Assembly: GCA_016185185.1 (NCBI GenBank) | Contig: JACPOD010000050.1 | Location: forward strand, 16,802 to 80,801 | Length of the DNA stretch: 64,000 bases | Source: Sphingobacteriales bacterium | GTDB lineage: Bacteria > Bacteroidota > Bacteroidia > Chitinophagales > Chitinophagaceae | Direction: 5' to 3' | Shown here: in pieces, positions 41,369-51,231 of the stretch | How the letters are laid out: the number at the start of each line of letters is the position of its first letter | Position numbering within the stretch: position 1 is the first letter of the stretch | Made by a program: the position numbers and the translations under genes | The notes under the pieces: model-generated | Databases searched by the model: none | Seen by the model: only the letters and a program-made list of their open reading frames with translations | What the model was told of the DNA's origin: nothing

Positions 41369-41380
41369 AAAATTATAAAT

Positions 41381-42238
41381 ATGAAAAAAATAATTATAGC
41401 AAATCTGGCATTTATCGCTTTGCTGGGTGCAGTTTCCTGTAAAAAGCTGGATGTAGTGTCAGATTCTAAAACACTGGGGGTAGGTTCTTACCTAACCCTT
41501 GAAAAAAAGACTAATCTTAATATCGATTACGATAACCTGAACACAACTTCAGTAAGTATTGATGTAAAAGAGTATGGCTCACCTGTTGACAAAATCACGA
41601 TTTATGTTTCTAAGGAGGCTACACAAGACCAATCTGCCTGGAAAAAAATAAAAACCGTTCCTTACAGCGGTACTACTACCTTAAACGTAAAAGCAACTGA
41701 AATAGCCACAGCCCTTGGTGTAGCTCCCTCGGAACTTTTACCAGGAAGCCAGTACACTTTGTACAATGAGATCCTTACTAAGGATGGCAGAACTTATAGT
41801 TTTGCTAACACTCTCGCCGACTTTGAAGCCATATCTAACTACAGAATGGCTTTACGCTGGAAAGCAACTGTAATTTGCGCCTGGACACAGGCTTCTACCA
41901 ATGGTACTGTATGGACCATTGATGAAGATGGTTGGGAAGATTTCGTCGCCGGTGATCAATTTGTAATGCAAAATGGCCCTGGAGCAAACCAGGTAACAAT
42001 GGTTGGTGTTTACCCTACATCCTATCTTCATAAAGATGTAGTAATGGATATTAACCCAGCAACAGGTGAAGTTACCATTGCAAAACAAGCTTATGGTGGT
42101 TATTCCAATGGTGGTACAGTTTATTCAGCTGAGGGTTCAGGTTACATTTTCTCCTGTGCCGGTAAGCTTGATTTAAACGTTAACCATACAGGTGGCGGTT
42201 CCAACTTTGGATTCTTTAAGTTTGTAGCACATCAATAA
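41381..42238 (+). CDS. Lipoprotein of the SusCD operon, unknown function
   Basis: 285 residues. Signal peptide with lipobox (LLGAVSCKKLD). Residues about 35-135 look like an Ig/FnIII-type beta-sandwich (LNIDYDNLNTTSVSIDVKEYGS, TLNVKATEIATALG), followed by a beta-rich C-terminal part (TGGGSNFGFFKFVAHQ end). It begins 12 bases after SusD and ends at a strong terminator, so it is the third member of the operon and probably a SusE/F-like surface ligand-binding protein. I do not recognise a named family. Confidence 0.8.
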   Translation: MKKIIIANLAFIALLGAVSCKKLDVVSDSKTLGVGSYLTLEKKTNLNIDYDNLNTTSVSIDVKEYGSPVDKITIYVSKEATQDQSAWKKIKTVPYSGTTTLNVKATEIATALGVAPSELLPGSQYTLYNEILTKDGRTYSFANTLADFEAISNYRMALRWKATVICAWTQASTNGTVWTIDEDGWEDFVAGDQFVMQNGPGANQVTMVGVYPTSYLHKDVVMDINPATGEVTIAKQAYGGYSNGGTVYSAEGSGYIFSCAGKLDLNVNHTGGGSNFGFFKFVAHQ

Positions 42239-42260
42239 GAATTACTCTTAGTAGTTATAA

Positions 42261-42293
42261 AATGTCCCATCTTTTGGTGGGACATTTTTTTTT
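42261..42293 (+). terminator. Strong terminator of the SusCD operon
   Basis: A 9-bp stem AATGTCCCA/TGGGACATT followed by a run of nine T. It ends the SusC-SusD-lipoprotein operon. Confidence 0.9.
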
Positions 42294-42340
42294 AAACACC
42301 TCTGTTTTGCTAACAACTGTTTACATCAATATTGTTTCAG

Positions 42341-42348
42341 TATTTTTG
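42341..42348 (+). promoter_or_regulatory. icmF: -7 box of icmF
   Basis: TATTTTTG, an exact TAnnTTTG match, 22 bases before the ATG at 42371. It excludes the in-frame start codon at 42332. Confidence 0.55.
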
Positions 42349-42370
42349 TAATCAATTAAATGTTTGCCAG

Positions 42371-45300
42371 ATGGGTTTTGTTTCTTCTGCTAAAATTAGG
42401 ATAGTAACAGCTGCGTCATTATTTGATGGGCATGATGCTGCTATAAATATCATGCGCCGCATTATGCAGAGCAAAGGGGCAGAGATCATCCATCTGGGGC
42501 ATAACAGGAGTGTTAAGGAAATAGTAGAAGCCGCTATTGAAGAAGATGTACAAGGGATTGCTATTACTTCTTACCAGGGCGGGCATGTGGAGTTCTTTAA
42601 ATACATGAAAGATTTGCTGGAAGAAAATGGTTGCGGCCATATTAAAATATTTGGCGGTGGCGGGGGCACTATTTTGCCGGCTGAAATAGAAGAGCTGCAT
42701 CAATATGGTATCACCAGAATTTACTCCCCCGATGATGGCAGGCATATGGGACTTGAAGGAATGATTGAAGATGTATTAAAACAACTGGCCCCCCCATCCC
42801 CCGAAGGGGGGATTAAAGAGCAAGTTCTCAAATGGAATGGTAAACTGCCTTTAGATGAAGTAAAAGATATACGAAGAATTGCAAGAATTATTTCTTTAGC
42901 TGAAAATGGCGATGATTATTCTAAACAATTAAAAGAATTAATTGAATTGGCAGTGTTTTCGGAGAACCCCCCTTTGAGGGGCAGTGGGGCCGTTCTGGGA
43001 ATAACAGGTACGGGCGGAGCTGGTAAATCTTCTGTTACAGATGAAATAGTTCGCCGCTTCCTTGCCAGTTTTTCAGATAAAACAATTGCTGTTATCTCAG
43101 TTGACCCATCAAAGAAAAAGACTGGCGGTGCTTTACTTGGCGACCGAATTCGAATGAATGCTATTTCACATCCCCGTGCTTATATGCGTTCACTGGCCAC
43201 AAGAGATGATAACACGGCACTAAGTTCTGCCGTACAGGATGCTATTGATATTTGCAAAGCAGCCGCTTTTGATTTTATTATTTTAGAAAGTGCTGGTGTT
43301 GGGCAAAGCGATGCGTCTATTTTAGATTATTGTAATGTGAGTTTATATGTAATGACTCCTGAATATGGCGCTGCATCACAATTAGAAAAGATCAATATGC
43401 TGGATTATGCAGACCTGGTTTGCATCAACAAATTTGATAAAGCCGGCGCACTGGATGCTTTGGCAGACGTAAGAAAACAATACAAACGTAATCATGGTTT
43501 ATGGACAGCTAACGATGAGGATCTGCCAATTGTTGGAACCATGGCCAGCAAGTTTAACGATGATGGTGTTAACCATTTATTTCAATTACTTCTGAAGAGA
43601 ATTGAAAATAAAACGCAGGTTAAATTTGGTGAATATCATTTTTCCGAAAAAGCCAAAGTTTCACAGGCCATTATTCCGTCTAACAGAACAAGATACCTTA
43701 GTGAGATAAGTGAAAACAACCGTAATTATAACCAGTTAGTAATTGAGCAGGTGGCTATTGCTACAAAATTATATCAACTCAATGGGGTATTGGAAACATT
43801 GGTGGCGGCAAATTCACCTTTATCGGTAATTGATGAAATAAAAAAGCAAATAACTTTTTTTACAGAACAACTTACACCTGTTTCCAGAAAACTCATCAGT
43901 AATTGGCCGGAAAAAATAAAAGCGTATCAAAAAGATTATTATGAATATAAAGTGCGGGATAAAATAATCAAGCAGGAAATGTTTAGTGTCAGTCTTTCTG
44001 GTACAAGAATTCCTAAAGTTGTTTTGCCAAAACATAAAGACTGGGGTGATTTACTAAGATGGCAGGCGCAGGAAAACTTTCCGGGAAGTTTCCCCTTTAC
44101 TTCCGGTGTGTTTCCGTTAAAGCGGGAAGGAGAAGATCCAACAAGAATGTTTGCCGGAGAAGGAGGACCTGAAAGAACCAACCGGCGTTTTCATTATGTA
44201 AGTGCTGATCAGTCGGCCAAAAGATTATCTACTGCATTTGACAGTGTAACACTTTATGGTGAAGATCCTGATCATCGTCCCGACATCTATGGAAAAATTG
44301 GAAATAGCGGCGTTAGCATTGCTACGGTTGATGACGCCAAAAAATTATACAGCGGCTTTGATTTGTGTGATCCTAAAACATCTGTGAGTATGACAATCAA
44401 TGGTCCGGCACCTATGATGCTGGCATTTTTTATGAATGCTGCTATCGATCAGCAATGTGAAAAATGGATCACTGAAAATAATTATTGGGAAGAAGCTGAA
44501 AAAATTCAACAGTCAAAATACAATCGTCAGCAAAAACCTTCTTATTTCAATCACTCCTTTCCGGATGCTTTACCAGAGGGAAACAATGGATTAGGCTTAA
44601 AATTATTAGGGTTAAGCGGGGATGAAGTATTGCCAGCAGAGGCATATGCACAATGTAAACAGGTGGCATTACAACAGGTTAGGGGAACAGTACAGGCAGA
44701 TATATTAAAAGAAGATCAGGCACAAAATACCTGTATCTTCTCTACTGAATTTGCCTTAAAACTGATGGGTGATGTGCAGGAATATTTTATCAATCAAAAT
44801 GTAAGAAACTTTTACAGTGTATCTATCAGCGGATACCATATTGCAGAAGCAGGCGCTAATCCCATTACACAACTGGCATTTACATTGGCCAACGGATTTA
44901 CTTATGTTGAATATTATTTAAGCAGGGGAATGCATATTGATGATTTTGCCCCTAACTTATCCTTCTTTTTCAGCAATGGTATGGATGCTGAGTATAGTGT
45001 AATTGGAAGAGTGGCAAGACGAATTTGGGCAAAAGCAATGAAATATAAATATAAAGCCAACAAACGCAGCCAGATGCTGAAGTATCATATTCAGACATCC
45101 GGAAGAAGTTTGCATGCCCAGGAAATTGATTTTAACGACATACGTACCACCCTGCAGGCATTGTATGCTATCTATGATAATTGCAATTCACTTCACACAA
45201 ATGCCTATGATGAAGCCATTACCACACCAACAGAGGAAAGTGTACGAAGAGCTATGGCCATACAGCTGATCATCAACCGGGAGCTGGGTTCTGCTAAAAC

Positions 45301-45781
45301 AGAAAATGTAATTCAGGGTTCTTTCGCAATAGAAGAGTTAACAGATTTGGTTGAGGAGGCCGTACTTAAAGAATTTGACCGGTTAACAGAAAGAGGGGGT
45401 GTATTGGGTGCCATGGAAAGAATGTATCAGCGAAATAAAATACAGGAAGAAAGTTTGGTATATGAACACCAGAAACATACCGGTGAATTACCATTGATTG
45501 GTGTAAATACCTTCCTCAATAAAAAAGGTTCACCCACCATCATACCCAATGAAGTGATAAGAAGTACTACGGAAGAAAAAGAGCAGCAAATTGAAAACCT
45601 GAAAGCTTTCTGGATACGTAATGAAAATAAATCTGCTGAAGCGTTGAAAAAATTACAGCAGACTGCCATTAACAATGGTAATTTGTTTGAGGAGCTAATG
45701 GAAACTGTAAAATACTGTTCGCTCGGACAAATAACACATGCATTATACGAAGTAGGCGGGCAATACCGGAGGAATATGTGA
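42371..45781 (+). CDS. icmF: Fused isobutyryl-CoA mutase IcmF (B12-binding, GTPase, mutase)
   Basis: 1136 residues from [12 protein letters not shown]. Domains in order: adenosylcobalamin-binding domain (about 5-140) with the DxH motif in LFDGHDAA; a MeaB-like chaperone GTPase (about 195-430) with Walker [10 protein letters not shown]; then the TIM-barrel mutase (about 560-1136). ICM rather than methylmalonyl-CoA mutase is indicated by Phe in RMFAGEGGP and Gln in [11 protein letters not shown], where MCM has Tyr and Arg. It interconverts isobutyryl- and n-butyryl-CoA. Two C/G palindromes encode PPSPEGG and NPPLRGSG in frame at the boundaries of the GTPase domain. It has its own promoter. Confidence 0.94.
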   Translation: MGFVSSAKIRIVTAASLFDGHDAAINIMRRIMQSKGAEIIHLGHNRSVKEIVEAAIEEDVQGIAITSYQGGHVEFFKYMKDLLEENGCGHIKIFGGGGGTILPAEIEELHQYGITRIYSPDDGRHMGLEGMIEDVLKQLAPPSPEGGIKEQVLKWNGKLPLDEVKDIRRIARIISLAENGDDYSKQLKELIELAVFSENPPLRGSGAVLGITGTGGAGKSSVTDEIVRRFLASFSDKTIAVISVDPSKKKTGGALLGDRIRMNAISHPRAYMRSLATRDDNTALSSAVQDAIDICKAAAFDFIILESAGVGQSDASILDYCNVSLYVMTPEYGAASQLEKINMLDYADLVCINKFDKAGALDALADVRKQYKRNHGLWTANDEDLPIVGTMASKFNDDGVNHLFQLLLKRIENKTQVKFGEYHFSEKAKVSQAIIPSNRTRYLSEISENNRNYNQLVIEQVAIATKLYQLNGVLETLVAANSPLSVIDEIKKQITFFTEQLTPVSRKLISNWPEKIKAYQKDYYEYKVRDKIIKQEMFSVSLSGTRIPKVVLPKHKDWGDLLRWQAQENFPGSFPFTSGVFPLKREGEDPTRMFAGEGGPERTNRRFHYVSADQSAKRLSTAFDSVTLYGEDPDHRPDIYGKIGNSGVSIATVDDAKKLYSGFDLCDPKTSVSMTINGPAPMMLAFFMNAAIDQQCEKWITENNYWEEAEKIQQSKYNRQQKPSYFNHSFPDALPEGNNGLGLKLLGLSGDEVLPAEAYAQCKQVALQQVRGTVQADILKEDQAQNTCIFSTEFALKLMGDVQEYFINQNVRNFYSVSISGYHIAEAGANPITQLAFTLANGFTYVEYYLSRGMHIDDFAPNLSFFFSNGMDAEYSVIGRVARRIWAKAMKYKYKANKRSQMLKYHIQTSGRSLHAQEIDFNDIRTTLQALYAIYDNCNSLHTNAYDEAITTPTEESVRRAMAIQLIINRELGSAKTENVIQGSFAIEELTDLVEEAVLKEFDRLTERGGVLGAMERMYQRNKIQEESLVYEHQKHTGELPLIGVNTFLNKKGSPTIIPNEVIRSTTEEKEQQIENLKAFWIRNENKSAEALKKLQQTAINNGNLFEELMETVKYCSLGQITHALYEVGGQYRRNM
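42786..42815. repeat. In-frame C/G palindrome 1 in icmF
   Basis: Core TCCCCC-GAA-GGGGGGA (about 42797-42812) after a run of C. It encodes APPSPEGGI in the linker between the B12 and GTPase domains. Confidence 0.65.
42967..42989. repeat. In-frame C/G palindrome 2 in icmF
   Basis: CCCCCCTTTGAGGGG followed by CAGTGGGG. It encodes NPPLRGSGA just before the Walker A strand of the GTPase domain. Confidence 0.6.
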
Positions 45782-45879
45782 TAATTTAAAACACTGTAAT
45801 AAAAATAATTCGTATTTTAATTGTCCATTTTCTGCCCTTCTAAACGTCATCATTTCATTTACAAAATAAAACACAAATT

Positions 45880-46488
45880 ATGAGAAAAACATTACTGGTA
45901 ATGGCAACCATATTCCTGGTTTCTTTTACCACACAAAGTGGTACGATAACAGACAAAGAAAAAACTGATGCAGCCAAATTCCTCACCGAAACTGAAAATG
46001 GAGTTCTTGCCTCTGTAAAAGGATTGAGCGAAGCTCAATTAAAATTCAGACCGGCTCCGGATAAGTGGGGGATAGAAGAATGTATGATGCATATTGCTGC
46101 CGCAGAGAAACTGCTTTGGGCATCCGTGGATAAGCAATTAAAAGAAAATGCCAATCCTGAAAAAAGAGCAGATATAAAAATGACAGATGATGATGTGAAG
46201 AAAAATATTGAAAGCCGTGCAAACAAAGTAAAAACATTTGCTCCGCTTGAACCTCAAAACACCGGCTTCAAAAACTTAGAGGAAGCGATTGCTTCATTTA
46301 AAGAAAATCGTGGTAAACTTATTGATTATGTAAAAGGAACGAATGCGGACCTGCGTAATCATGTTGTAAATATGGGTTTTGCATCCTTCGACGCATATCA
46401 AATGATTTTATTTATTGGCGCACACAGTAACCGGCATATGCAACAGATAGAAGAAGTAAAGGCAGATCCTAACTTCCCCAAAAACTAA
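45880..46488 (+). CDS. DinB family protein, exported
   Basis: 202 residues with a signal peptide (1-20). The four-helix DinB fold is visible: EAQLKFRPAPDKWGIEECMMHIAAAEKLL with the first metal-binding His, and LFIGAHSNRHMQQIEEV with the His pair at the end. DinB/YfiT-like proteins are metal-dependent transferases using small thiols or have unknown roles. It stands alone and has its own terminator downstream. Despite its name, it is not the DinB polymerase. Confidence 0.9.
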   Translation: MRKTLLVMATIFLVSFTTQSGTITDKEKTDAAKFLTETENGVLASVKGLSEAQLKFRPAPDKWGIEECMMHIAAAEKLLWASVDKQLKENANPEKRADIKMTDDDVKKNIESRANKVKTFAPLEPQNTGFKNLEEAIASFKENRGKLIDYVKGTNADLRNHVVNMGFASFDAYQMILFIGAHSNRHMQQIEEVKADPNFPKN

Positions 46489-46508
46489 AATACATATTAA
46501 TTTTTCTA

Positions 46509-46545
46509 AAACCCTTGTACTAAAATGTGCAGGGTTTTTTATTTG
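46509..46545 (+). terminator. Terminator of the DinB-family gene
   Basis: AAACCCT pairs with AGGGTTT around a loop, followed by a T-rich tail TTTTTTATTT. Confidence 0.75.
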
Positions 46546-46810
46546 CTGTAAGTTCAGTATTAAATCCTTCAAAGGACTAAACCCGTTAAAAGATCACTTC
46601 AGTATAAATGTATAAAATATCAACAAGAGTTAGTGAAAGGTAAATTGGAAATACTACTTATTGCTGATAAGGATACTAACTACGTAATTAATAATATTAT
46701 GTAACTTCAACTTCTTGCAGGTAATAACACCTGTATGCTTTGCCAAACATTCTTTTTAAAGGAATGTTATCTTCTACGATTGTTGCCGCAGTGTGTACTA
46801 AAATTTATTT
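46546..46810. other. Gap upstream of the GH63-like gene
   Basis: About 265 bases. The only structure seen is a 7-bp inverted repeat AACATTC/GAATGTT at 46746-46768. No promoter of the TAnnTTTG type was recognised and no gene is supported. Confidence 0.45.
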
Positions 46811-49480
46811 ATGACAGCAGAACATCAGCGACTGGCGGTAAATGCAGGAAAAGAAATTCCATTGGCACAATGGGGACCATATGTAAGTGAACGACAGTGG
46901 GGAACGGTAAGGGAAGATTACAGCGAGTATGGCGACGCCTGGCATTATTTCCCATTTGACCAATCACACAGCCGTACTTATTTGTGGGGAGAAGATGGGT
47001 TGGCGGGAATTTCTGATTTTTTTCAAAACCTCTGCTTTTCCGTGGCTTTGTGGAATGGAAAAGATCCCGTATTAAAAGAACGTTTATTTGGATTAGGCAA
47101 TAGCCAGGGTAATCATGGTGAGGACGTAAAAGAACTATATTACTACTTAGATAATATTCCAACGCATTATTATATGGAATATTTGTACAAGTATCCTCAA
47201 TTAGAATTTCCCTACGACCTGTTAAAGAGAGAAAATAAAAAGCGCAGCAAAGAAGAACCTGAATATGAACTACTGGACACAGGAGTATTTGATAACAATC
47301 AATACTTTGATGTGCTGGTAACCTATGCCAAGCAGAATGCACAGGATATTTATATTAAAATTGATATTACCAATCGTTACACAAAAATAGCTGAGATTAC
47401 AGTATTGCCAACTTTATGGTTTTATAACCGATGGTCACATGGCGGACTTGATAAAAAACCTGTTATTAATTTAATTGATAAAACATCAGTGAAAGCCTCT
47501 CATCAGCGGCTGGGTGATTATTATTTTTATTTTCAATTACCCAATGAAAGATGGTTTACCGAAAATGAGACGAATACAGAAAAAATAAACAGCACTCCCA
47601 ATAAAAGCATTTTTGTAAAAGATTTGTTTAATGATGCTATGATCACCGGTAAAAACACGGTAGCACTAAAGAAACAAACAAGCGGAACCAAGTTTAGCCC
47701 TGTATATAAAACAAAGGTTAATGCAGGAGAAACGAAAACCATCTATTGCCGGCTGTGCAATAAATCTGTTGACAATCCTTTTCTCAAAGGGTTTCAGAAT
47801 ATTTTCTCTGATAGAAAAAAAGAGGCTGACGATTATTATGCTGCTATTCTTCCCAAAGGAATGAGTGAAGAAATGGCCAGAATTCAGCGTCAGGCCATTG
47901 CTGGTTTGTTGTGGAGCAAACAATATTATCATTTTGATGTGGAGAGATGGTTGTCTGCCACAGATGGAATAAGTACACCGCATGATCGACGTATAAAAGG
48001 TCGCAATAATGACTGGAAGCATTTAAAAAATCAGGATGTTATTTCCATGCCGGATAAATGGGAATACCCATGGTATGCTGCATGGGATTTGGCTTTTCAA
48101 TGTATCTCCATGGCAGTGGCTGATCCCACTTTTGCCAAACATCAGTTACAGCTCATCATGCGGGAGTGGTATATGAAACCCGATGGTCAGTTACCTGCAT
48201 ACGAATGGAATTTCAGCGATGTAAATCCGCCAGTGCAGGCATGGGCTGCCTTGCAGGTATATCATATTGAGAAAAAACAAAAAGGGAAAGGAGATATTAT
48301 TTTTCTTAAGAAAGTATTTCAAAAATTCCTGATCAATTTCACCTGGTGGATCAACCGTAAAGATGGGAACGGAAATAATTTATTTGAAGGCGGCTTTCTT
48401 GGTTTGGATAATATCGGCGTATTTAATCGTAGTCATCATTTCTTTGAGTCAATGCAGTTGGAGCAAGCAGATGGTACCAGCTGGATGGGAATGTATGCAC
48501 TCAACATGATGGATATGGCGTTGGAGATTGCCAATGAAGATCCTGGTTTTGAAGATACAGCTACCAAATTCTTTGAACATTTTGTTTTAATTGCTGAATC
48601 GTTAAATCAACATGGCTTGTGGAATGAAGAAGATAAATTCTTTTACGATATTCTTTGTATGCCCGATAAAGAACCACTGCATTTGCGCATCCAATCTATT
48701 GTAGGCATCACTTCTTTGTTTGCTGTTTCCACTATTTCCGATTCGCTGATTGATAAGCTGCAGGATTTTAAAAAACGTATCAACTGGTTTGAAAACTACC
48801 GTAAAAAAACCGGTAAGTTCTGGCCAAATGAAGAGCATAGTAAAAGAGATGAAATATTATTGTCTTTAGTACCCAAGGAAAGAATTGTTTTTTTACTGGA
48901 GAAATTATTAGATGAAGATGGTTTTTTATCTGACGGCGGTATCCGGGCATTATCGAAGTATCATGAAAAGCATCCGTACAGAGTTACTATTGATGGACAC
49001 GAATATTATATTCAGTACGATCCTGGAGATTCTACTTCTGATTTGTTTGGCGGTAACAGCAACTGGCGTGGGCCTGTGTGGATGCCGATTAACTATCTCA
49101 TCATTCAGTCCATAAGAAAGTATGGTGAATTTTATGGTGATGATTTATTGGTTGAATACCCGGCCCGTTCTGGTAATAAAATTAATCTTACACAAGTAGC
49201 AGAAGAGTTAACCAAACGGGTAATCAGTTTATTTGAGAGAGATGCGAAAGATGAACGAAGGATTTATGGAGAATACAACTGGTTCTATAAACTACCGGAA
49301 AATAAGAATCTTGTTTTGTTTTATGAATATTTTCACGGCGATAGTGGGAAAGGATTAGGTGCCAGTCATCAAACCGGGTGGACAGCATTGGTGGCGGAAC
49401 TCATTAGTGAGTTTGGCGGGAAAAATGGCAAATTGATTTACGATGAAAAAGGAATTATCAATACAAACGAAGAAGAATAA
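46811..49480 (+). CDS. GH63-like (MGH1-type) alpha-glucosidase
   Basis: 889 residues, no signal peptide, so cytoplasmic. It begins with the MGH1-type QRLAVNAGKEIPLAQWGPYVSERQWGTVREDYS and has an (alpha/alpha)6 barrel in the C-terminal two thirds, with WEYPWYAAWDLAFQC, QLPAYEWNFSDVNPPVQAWAA and GNSNWRGPVWMPINYL. Relatives act on alpha-glucosyl oligosaccharides such as glucosylglycerate or mannosyl-glucose termini. The length and domain order fit the bacterial GH63 group; the exact substrate is not evident. It lies 25 bases upstream of the amidase gene and may be cotranscribed. Confidence 0.9.
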   Translation: MTAEHQRLAVNAGKEIPLAQWGPYVSERQWGTVREDYSEYGDAWHYFPFDQSHSRTYLWGEDGLAGISDFFQNLCFSVALWNGKDPVLKERLFGLGNSQGNHGEDVKELYYYLDNIPTHYYMEYLYKYPQLEFPYDLLKRENKKRSKEEPEYELLDTGVFDNNQYFDVLVTYAKQNAQDIYIKIDITNRYTKIAEITVLPTLWFYNRWSHGGLDKKPVINLIDKTSVKASHQRLGDYYFYFQLPNERWFTENETNTEKINSTPNKSIFVKDLFNDAMITGKNTVALKKQTSGTKFSPVYKTKVNAGETKTIYCRLCNKSVDNPFLKGFQNIFSDRKKEADDYYAAILPKGMSEEMARIQRQAIAGLLWSKQYYHFDVERWLSATDGISTPHDRRIKGRNNDWKHLKNQDVISMPDKWEYPWYAAWDLAFQCISMAVADPTFAKHQLQLIMREWYMKPDGQLPAYEWNFSDVNPPVQAWAALQVYHIEKKQKGKGDIIFLKKVFQKFLINFTWWINRKDGNGNNLFEGGFLGLDNIGVFNRSHHFFESMQLEQADGTSWMGMYALNMMDMALEIANEDPGFEDTATKFFEHFVLIAESLNQHGLWNEEDKFFYDILCMPDKEPLHLRIQSIVGITSLFAVSTISDSLIDKLQDFKKRINWFENYRKKTGKFWPNEEHSKRDEILLSLVPKERIVFLLEKLLDEDGFLSDGGIRALSKYHEKHPYRVTIDGHEYYIQYDPGDSTSDLFGGNSNWRGPVWMPINYLIIQSIRKYGEFYGDDLLVEYPARSGNKINLTQVAEELTKRVISLFERDAKDERRIYGEYNWFYKLPENKNLVLFYEYFHGDSGKGLGASHQTGWTALVAELISEFGGKNGKLIYDEKGIINTNEEE

Positions 49481-49505
49481 AAAGGTTTAAGTAGTTTTGA
49501 TAAGT

Positions 49506-50321
49506 ATGAAGAAACTAAATCTCTTTTTTTTAACCATTGTTTCGGTGTTTATAATTGCAATGGTGTACAGCTGTAATCATGGCCCCTACGCTGCCTCCAA
49601 TAAATCATATAAAAAACAGGCTAAAGCTTTTTCAAAAGTTATTCGTAAATATCCATTAGAAGATTCTTCCGGGGCTGCGTTTATTGGTACAACCAATATG
49701 ACAATGCGTAAACCCAATTTTGTAATTATTCATCATACCGCACAAAATAGCTGCGATCAAACGTTTAAAACATTTACACTTCCCCGCACTGAAGTGAGTG
49801 CACATTATGTTATTTGCAGGGATGGAACAGTGTTTCATATGTTGAATGATTACCTGAGGGCACATCATGCCGGTGTGGCCAAGTGGGGAAACAATACAGA
49901 TATAAATTCATCCAGTATAGGAATTGAATTAGATAATAATGGATTTGAAAATTTCAGTGAAGTACAAATAAACAGCCTCATAGGATTATTAGGAAGATTA
50001 AAACGAATGTATAATATCCCCGCAGCAAATTTTATCGGGCATGGTGATATTGCACCAACCAGAAAGAACGACCCCAACTGGCGTTTTCCCTGGAAGCAGT
50101 TAAGTGAAAATGGTTTTGGAATGTGGTGGAATGATACTTCAAATGTTACCGTGCCGGAATATTTTGATCATCTCTTAGCATTAAGAATGGTTGGCTATGA
50201 TATAAAAGATACGAATGCTGCTATCATAGGATTTAAACGCCATTGGTTACAAGATACTACTACTAAAATGACACCTGCTTCAGATAAAGTGTTATACCAG
50301 CTCTATAAAAAATATCAATAG
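49506..50321 (+). CDS. N-acetylmuramoyl-L-alanine amidase, lipoprotein (amidase_2)
   Basis: 271 residues from the ATG giving MKKLNLFFLTIV. Lipobox AMVYSCNHG. The Amidase_2 (AmpD/PGRP) domain fills about 65-215, with the zinc ligands in VIIHHTAQNSC (first His), HHAG (second His) and the HGDIAPTRKNDPNWRFPW loop. It cleaves the bond between MurNAc and L-Ala of muropeptides in the periplasm. It is followed 1 base later by the DUF72 pseudogene and preceded by the glucosidase gene. Confidence 0.93.
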   Translation: MKKLNLFFLTIVSVFIIAMVYSCNHGPYAASNKSYKKQAKAFSKVIRKYPLEDSSGAAFIGTTNMTMRKPNFVIIHHTAQNSCDQTFKTFTLPRTEVSAHYVICRDGTVFHMLNDYLRAHHAGVAKWGNNTDINSSSIGIELDNNGFENFSEVQINSLIGLLGRLKRMYNIPAANFIGHGDIAPTRKNDPNWRFPWKQLSENGFGMWWNDTSNVTVPEYFDHLLALRMVGYDIKDTNAAIIGFKRHWLQDTTTKMTPASDKVLYQLYKKYQ

Positions 50322-50322
50322 T

Positions 50323-51231
50323 ATGGAATTTGGAAGAGTACCGGAAAATGAATTGGATAAAGTTGATTTTAGTTTGCCTGCTGAACCGGTAGAAAATAAA
50401 TTAATATTGGGTGGAAAGAAGAAAACCCCAAAAGTTTATATTGGTTGTGCTAAATGGGGAAGAGTGGAATAGGTTGGTAAAATATATCCACCTAAAACAA
50501 AGGAGAAAGATTTTTTAAATCAGTATGTAGAGCATTACAATTGTATAGAGCTAAATGCCACACATTATAAAATTTATGGCGCATCCGGTATTGCTAAATA
50601 GGCAGAGAAAGCAACAGGTAAAGATTTTTTGTTTTGCCCAAAGATGTACCAGGGAGTAACACATCGGGGTACGCTAAAAGGCAAAGAGTTTATTAATACA
50701 GAATTTTTAAGAGGAGTAGCAGCTTTTGGTGAGCATCTTGATCCGATTTTCGTGTAAGTAAGCGATATTTTTTCTCCCAAACGTAAGAATGAATTGTTTG
50801 ATTATCTGGGCTCTTTACCCAAAGACATGCAATTCTTTTTAGAAGTTTGTCACCCTGAATCGTTTTCCAATGAAACAATCAGTAAAAAATTGTTTCAAAC
50901 ACTCACTTCTTTAAATACGGGGGCAGTTATTACCGATACAGCCGGTAGAAGAGATTGTGCACACATGCATCTTACTATACCAAAAGCCTTCATTCGTTAT
51001 GTGGGTAACAGTTTGCATCCAACTGATTTTACAAGAATTGATGCATGGATAGAAAGAATGAAATTTTGGTTAGATAATGGAATGGAAGAATTGTATTTCT
51101 TTATGCATATGCATGACGAAGCCTACTCACCCGAATTAACCGTTTACCTGGTTGATAAAATGAATGCAGCCTGTGGATTAAACTTAAAAAAACAAAGTTT
51201 GTTGAACAGCAACAATCTTTACGCTAACTGA
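50323..51231 (+). pseudogene. DUF72 (YecE-like) gene with three nonsense codons
   Basis: The single 303-codon frame encodes a DUF72 TIM-barrel protein: PKVYIGCAKWGR, YVEHYNCIELNATHYKIYG, FLFCPKMYQGVTHRG, then MQFFLEVCHPESF, GAVITDTAGRRDCAHMHL and ERMKFWLDNGMEELYFFMHMHDE. It is interrupted by TAG at 50470, TAG at 50599 and TAA at 50755. The first two fall where Trp is conserved (WVGKIYPP, KWAEKA) and the third where Gln fits, so each is one transition (TGG to TAG twice, CAA to TAA once). No frameshift occurs. The longest open piece begins near 50794 and covers only the last half. Its end overlaps the convergent metallophosphoesterase by 8 bases. Confidence 0.88.

Noticed and set aside
42332..42370. 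Upstream start of IcmF
   Set aside because: The -7 box TATTTTTG lies between this codon and the later ATG, and the extra residues match no IcmF.
46811..47342. 177-residue minus-strand frame over the glucosidase gene
   Set aside because: Antisense of a clear GH63-like coding region; no supporting motif.
50470..50757. TAG and TAA in DUF72 as recoded codons
   Set aside because: Both TAG and TAA serve as normal stops in the window (for example batD and the YugP gene end in TAG, many genes in TAA), so recoding is unlikely; decay is simpler.
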